In this document: positions 63,817-64,000 of the stretch, piece by piece
How positions within the stretch are numbered: position 1 is the first letter of the stretch
Layout of the letters: each line of letters starts with the position of its first letter
Virus record (IMG/VR): IMGVR_UViG_3300009181_000044
Location: 34,858-98,857 of that record
Length of the DNA stretch: 64,000 nucleotides
Source: a virus
Strand: one strand, 5' to 3'
Made by a program: the position numbers and the translations under genes
Notes under the pieces: model-generated
What the model saw: only the letters and a program-made list of their open reading frames with translations
What the model was told of the DNA's origin: nothing
Databases searched by the model: none

Positions 63817-64000
63817 ACATAATAGCTACTATGGTGTTACTAAGACCAGGACTAATGCTTCATGGAACACAGAGTACTACCACGAAGTCATACAACACGC
63901 CATTTGGTACTGTGCAAACTGTAAGCAGTACATTACTGACCCTAAACTAGCGCAAACTCATGACCACCATACCCAGACCACTACCGCCACCGCCACCGCC
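63806..64000 (+). CDS. Hypothetical protein, truncated by window edge
   Basis: A frame of at least 65 residues (MITKHNSYYGVTKTRTNASW) with a CANC pair followed by a His-rich and then a Thr/Ala repeat stretch. The 3' end lies outside the window. The ATG overlaps the preceding gene by 11 nt. Confidence 0.5.
   Translation, partial: MITKHNSYYGVTKTRTNASWNTEYYHEVIQHAIWYCANCKQYITDPKLAQTHDHHTQTTTATATA

Noticed and set aside
1-64000. Lysogeny functions, integrase or insertion sequences
   Set aside because: No integrase, excisionase, transposase or terminal inverted repeats with target duplications were recognised.

Overview
This window is part of a large, AT-rich, virulent-looking tailed-phage genome (Caudoviricetes). 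Several things point to a proteobacterial host, possibly a betaproteobacterium: sigma70-type promoters with consensus -35/-10 hexamers, a Gram-negative lysis cassette with an inner-membrane spanin and a lipoprotein spanin, a phage-encoded outer-membrane barrel protein, and a tmRNA tag ending in ALAA on a circularly permuted tmRNA. No integrase, repressor/Cro pair or attachment site is visible. Host and exact genus are inference.

Layout. (1) 1-21.6 kb, + strand: the end of a J-like tail-tip protein, then about 24 tail-fibre and fibre-accessory genes, many of them paralogous or internally duplicated. This looks like a rapidly evolving receptor-binding locus. (2) 21.6-25.9 kb, + strand: two spanins, a GH19 endolysin, several small membrane proteins (holin candidates) and PhoH, closed by a bidirectional terminator. 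(3) 26.0-46.8 kb, - strand: DNA metabolism. It carries cobalamin-dependent ribonucleotide reductase, dUTPase, 5' exonuclease, a resolvase-like nuclease, the gp46/gp47 (SbcC/SbcD-like) pair with a glutaredoxin gene between them, ssDNA-binding protein, SF2 helicase, family A DNA polymerase, primase, DnaB-like helicase, an NAD+ ligase split into two genes, a PC4-like protein and several putative DNA-binding proteins. (4) 46.9-55.8 kb, - strand: 25 tRNA genes for 19 amino acids (no tRNA-Glu seen) interleaved with small genes, a ClpP-like protease, an outer-membrane protein, a two-piece (permuted) tmRNA and a UV-damage endonuclease. (5) 55.8-57.2 kb, - strand: phosphatase-like and dNTP-hydrolase-like genes. 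(6) 57.3-64 kb, + strand: a secreted cell-wall hydrolase, a metallophosphoesterase, ThyX and a long run of tiny, often ATGA-overlapping genes of unknown function.

How it fits together. The replication block supplies a nearly complete replisome and recombination machinery. RNR, dUTPase, ThyX and a dATP/dGTP hydrolase-like protein reshape the nucleotide pool. The tRNA/tmRNA/ClpP region looks like a translation-support and ribosome-rescue module, and it is the most unusual part of the window. Transcription appears to use host sigma70 RNA polymerase: at least 15 promoters with a -35/-10 spacing of 17 bp are visible, several directly upstream of gene blocks. Functions were assigned by reading motifs only; no database search was run.
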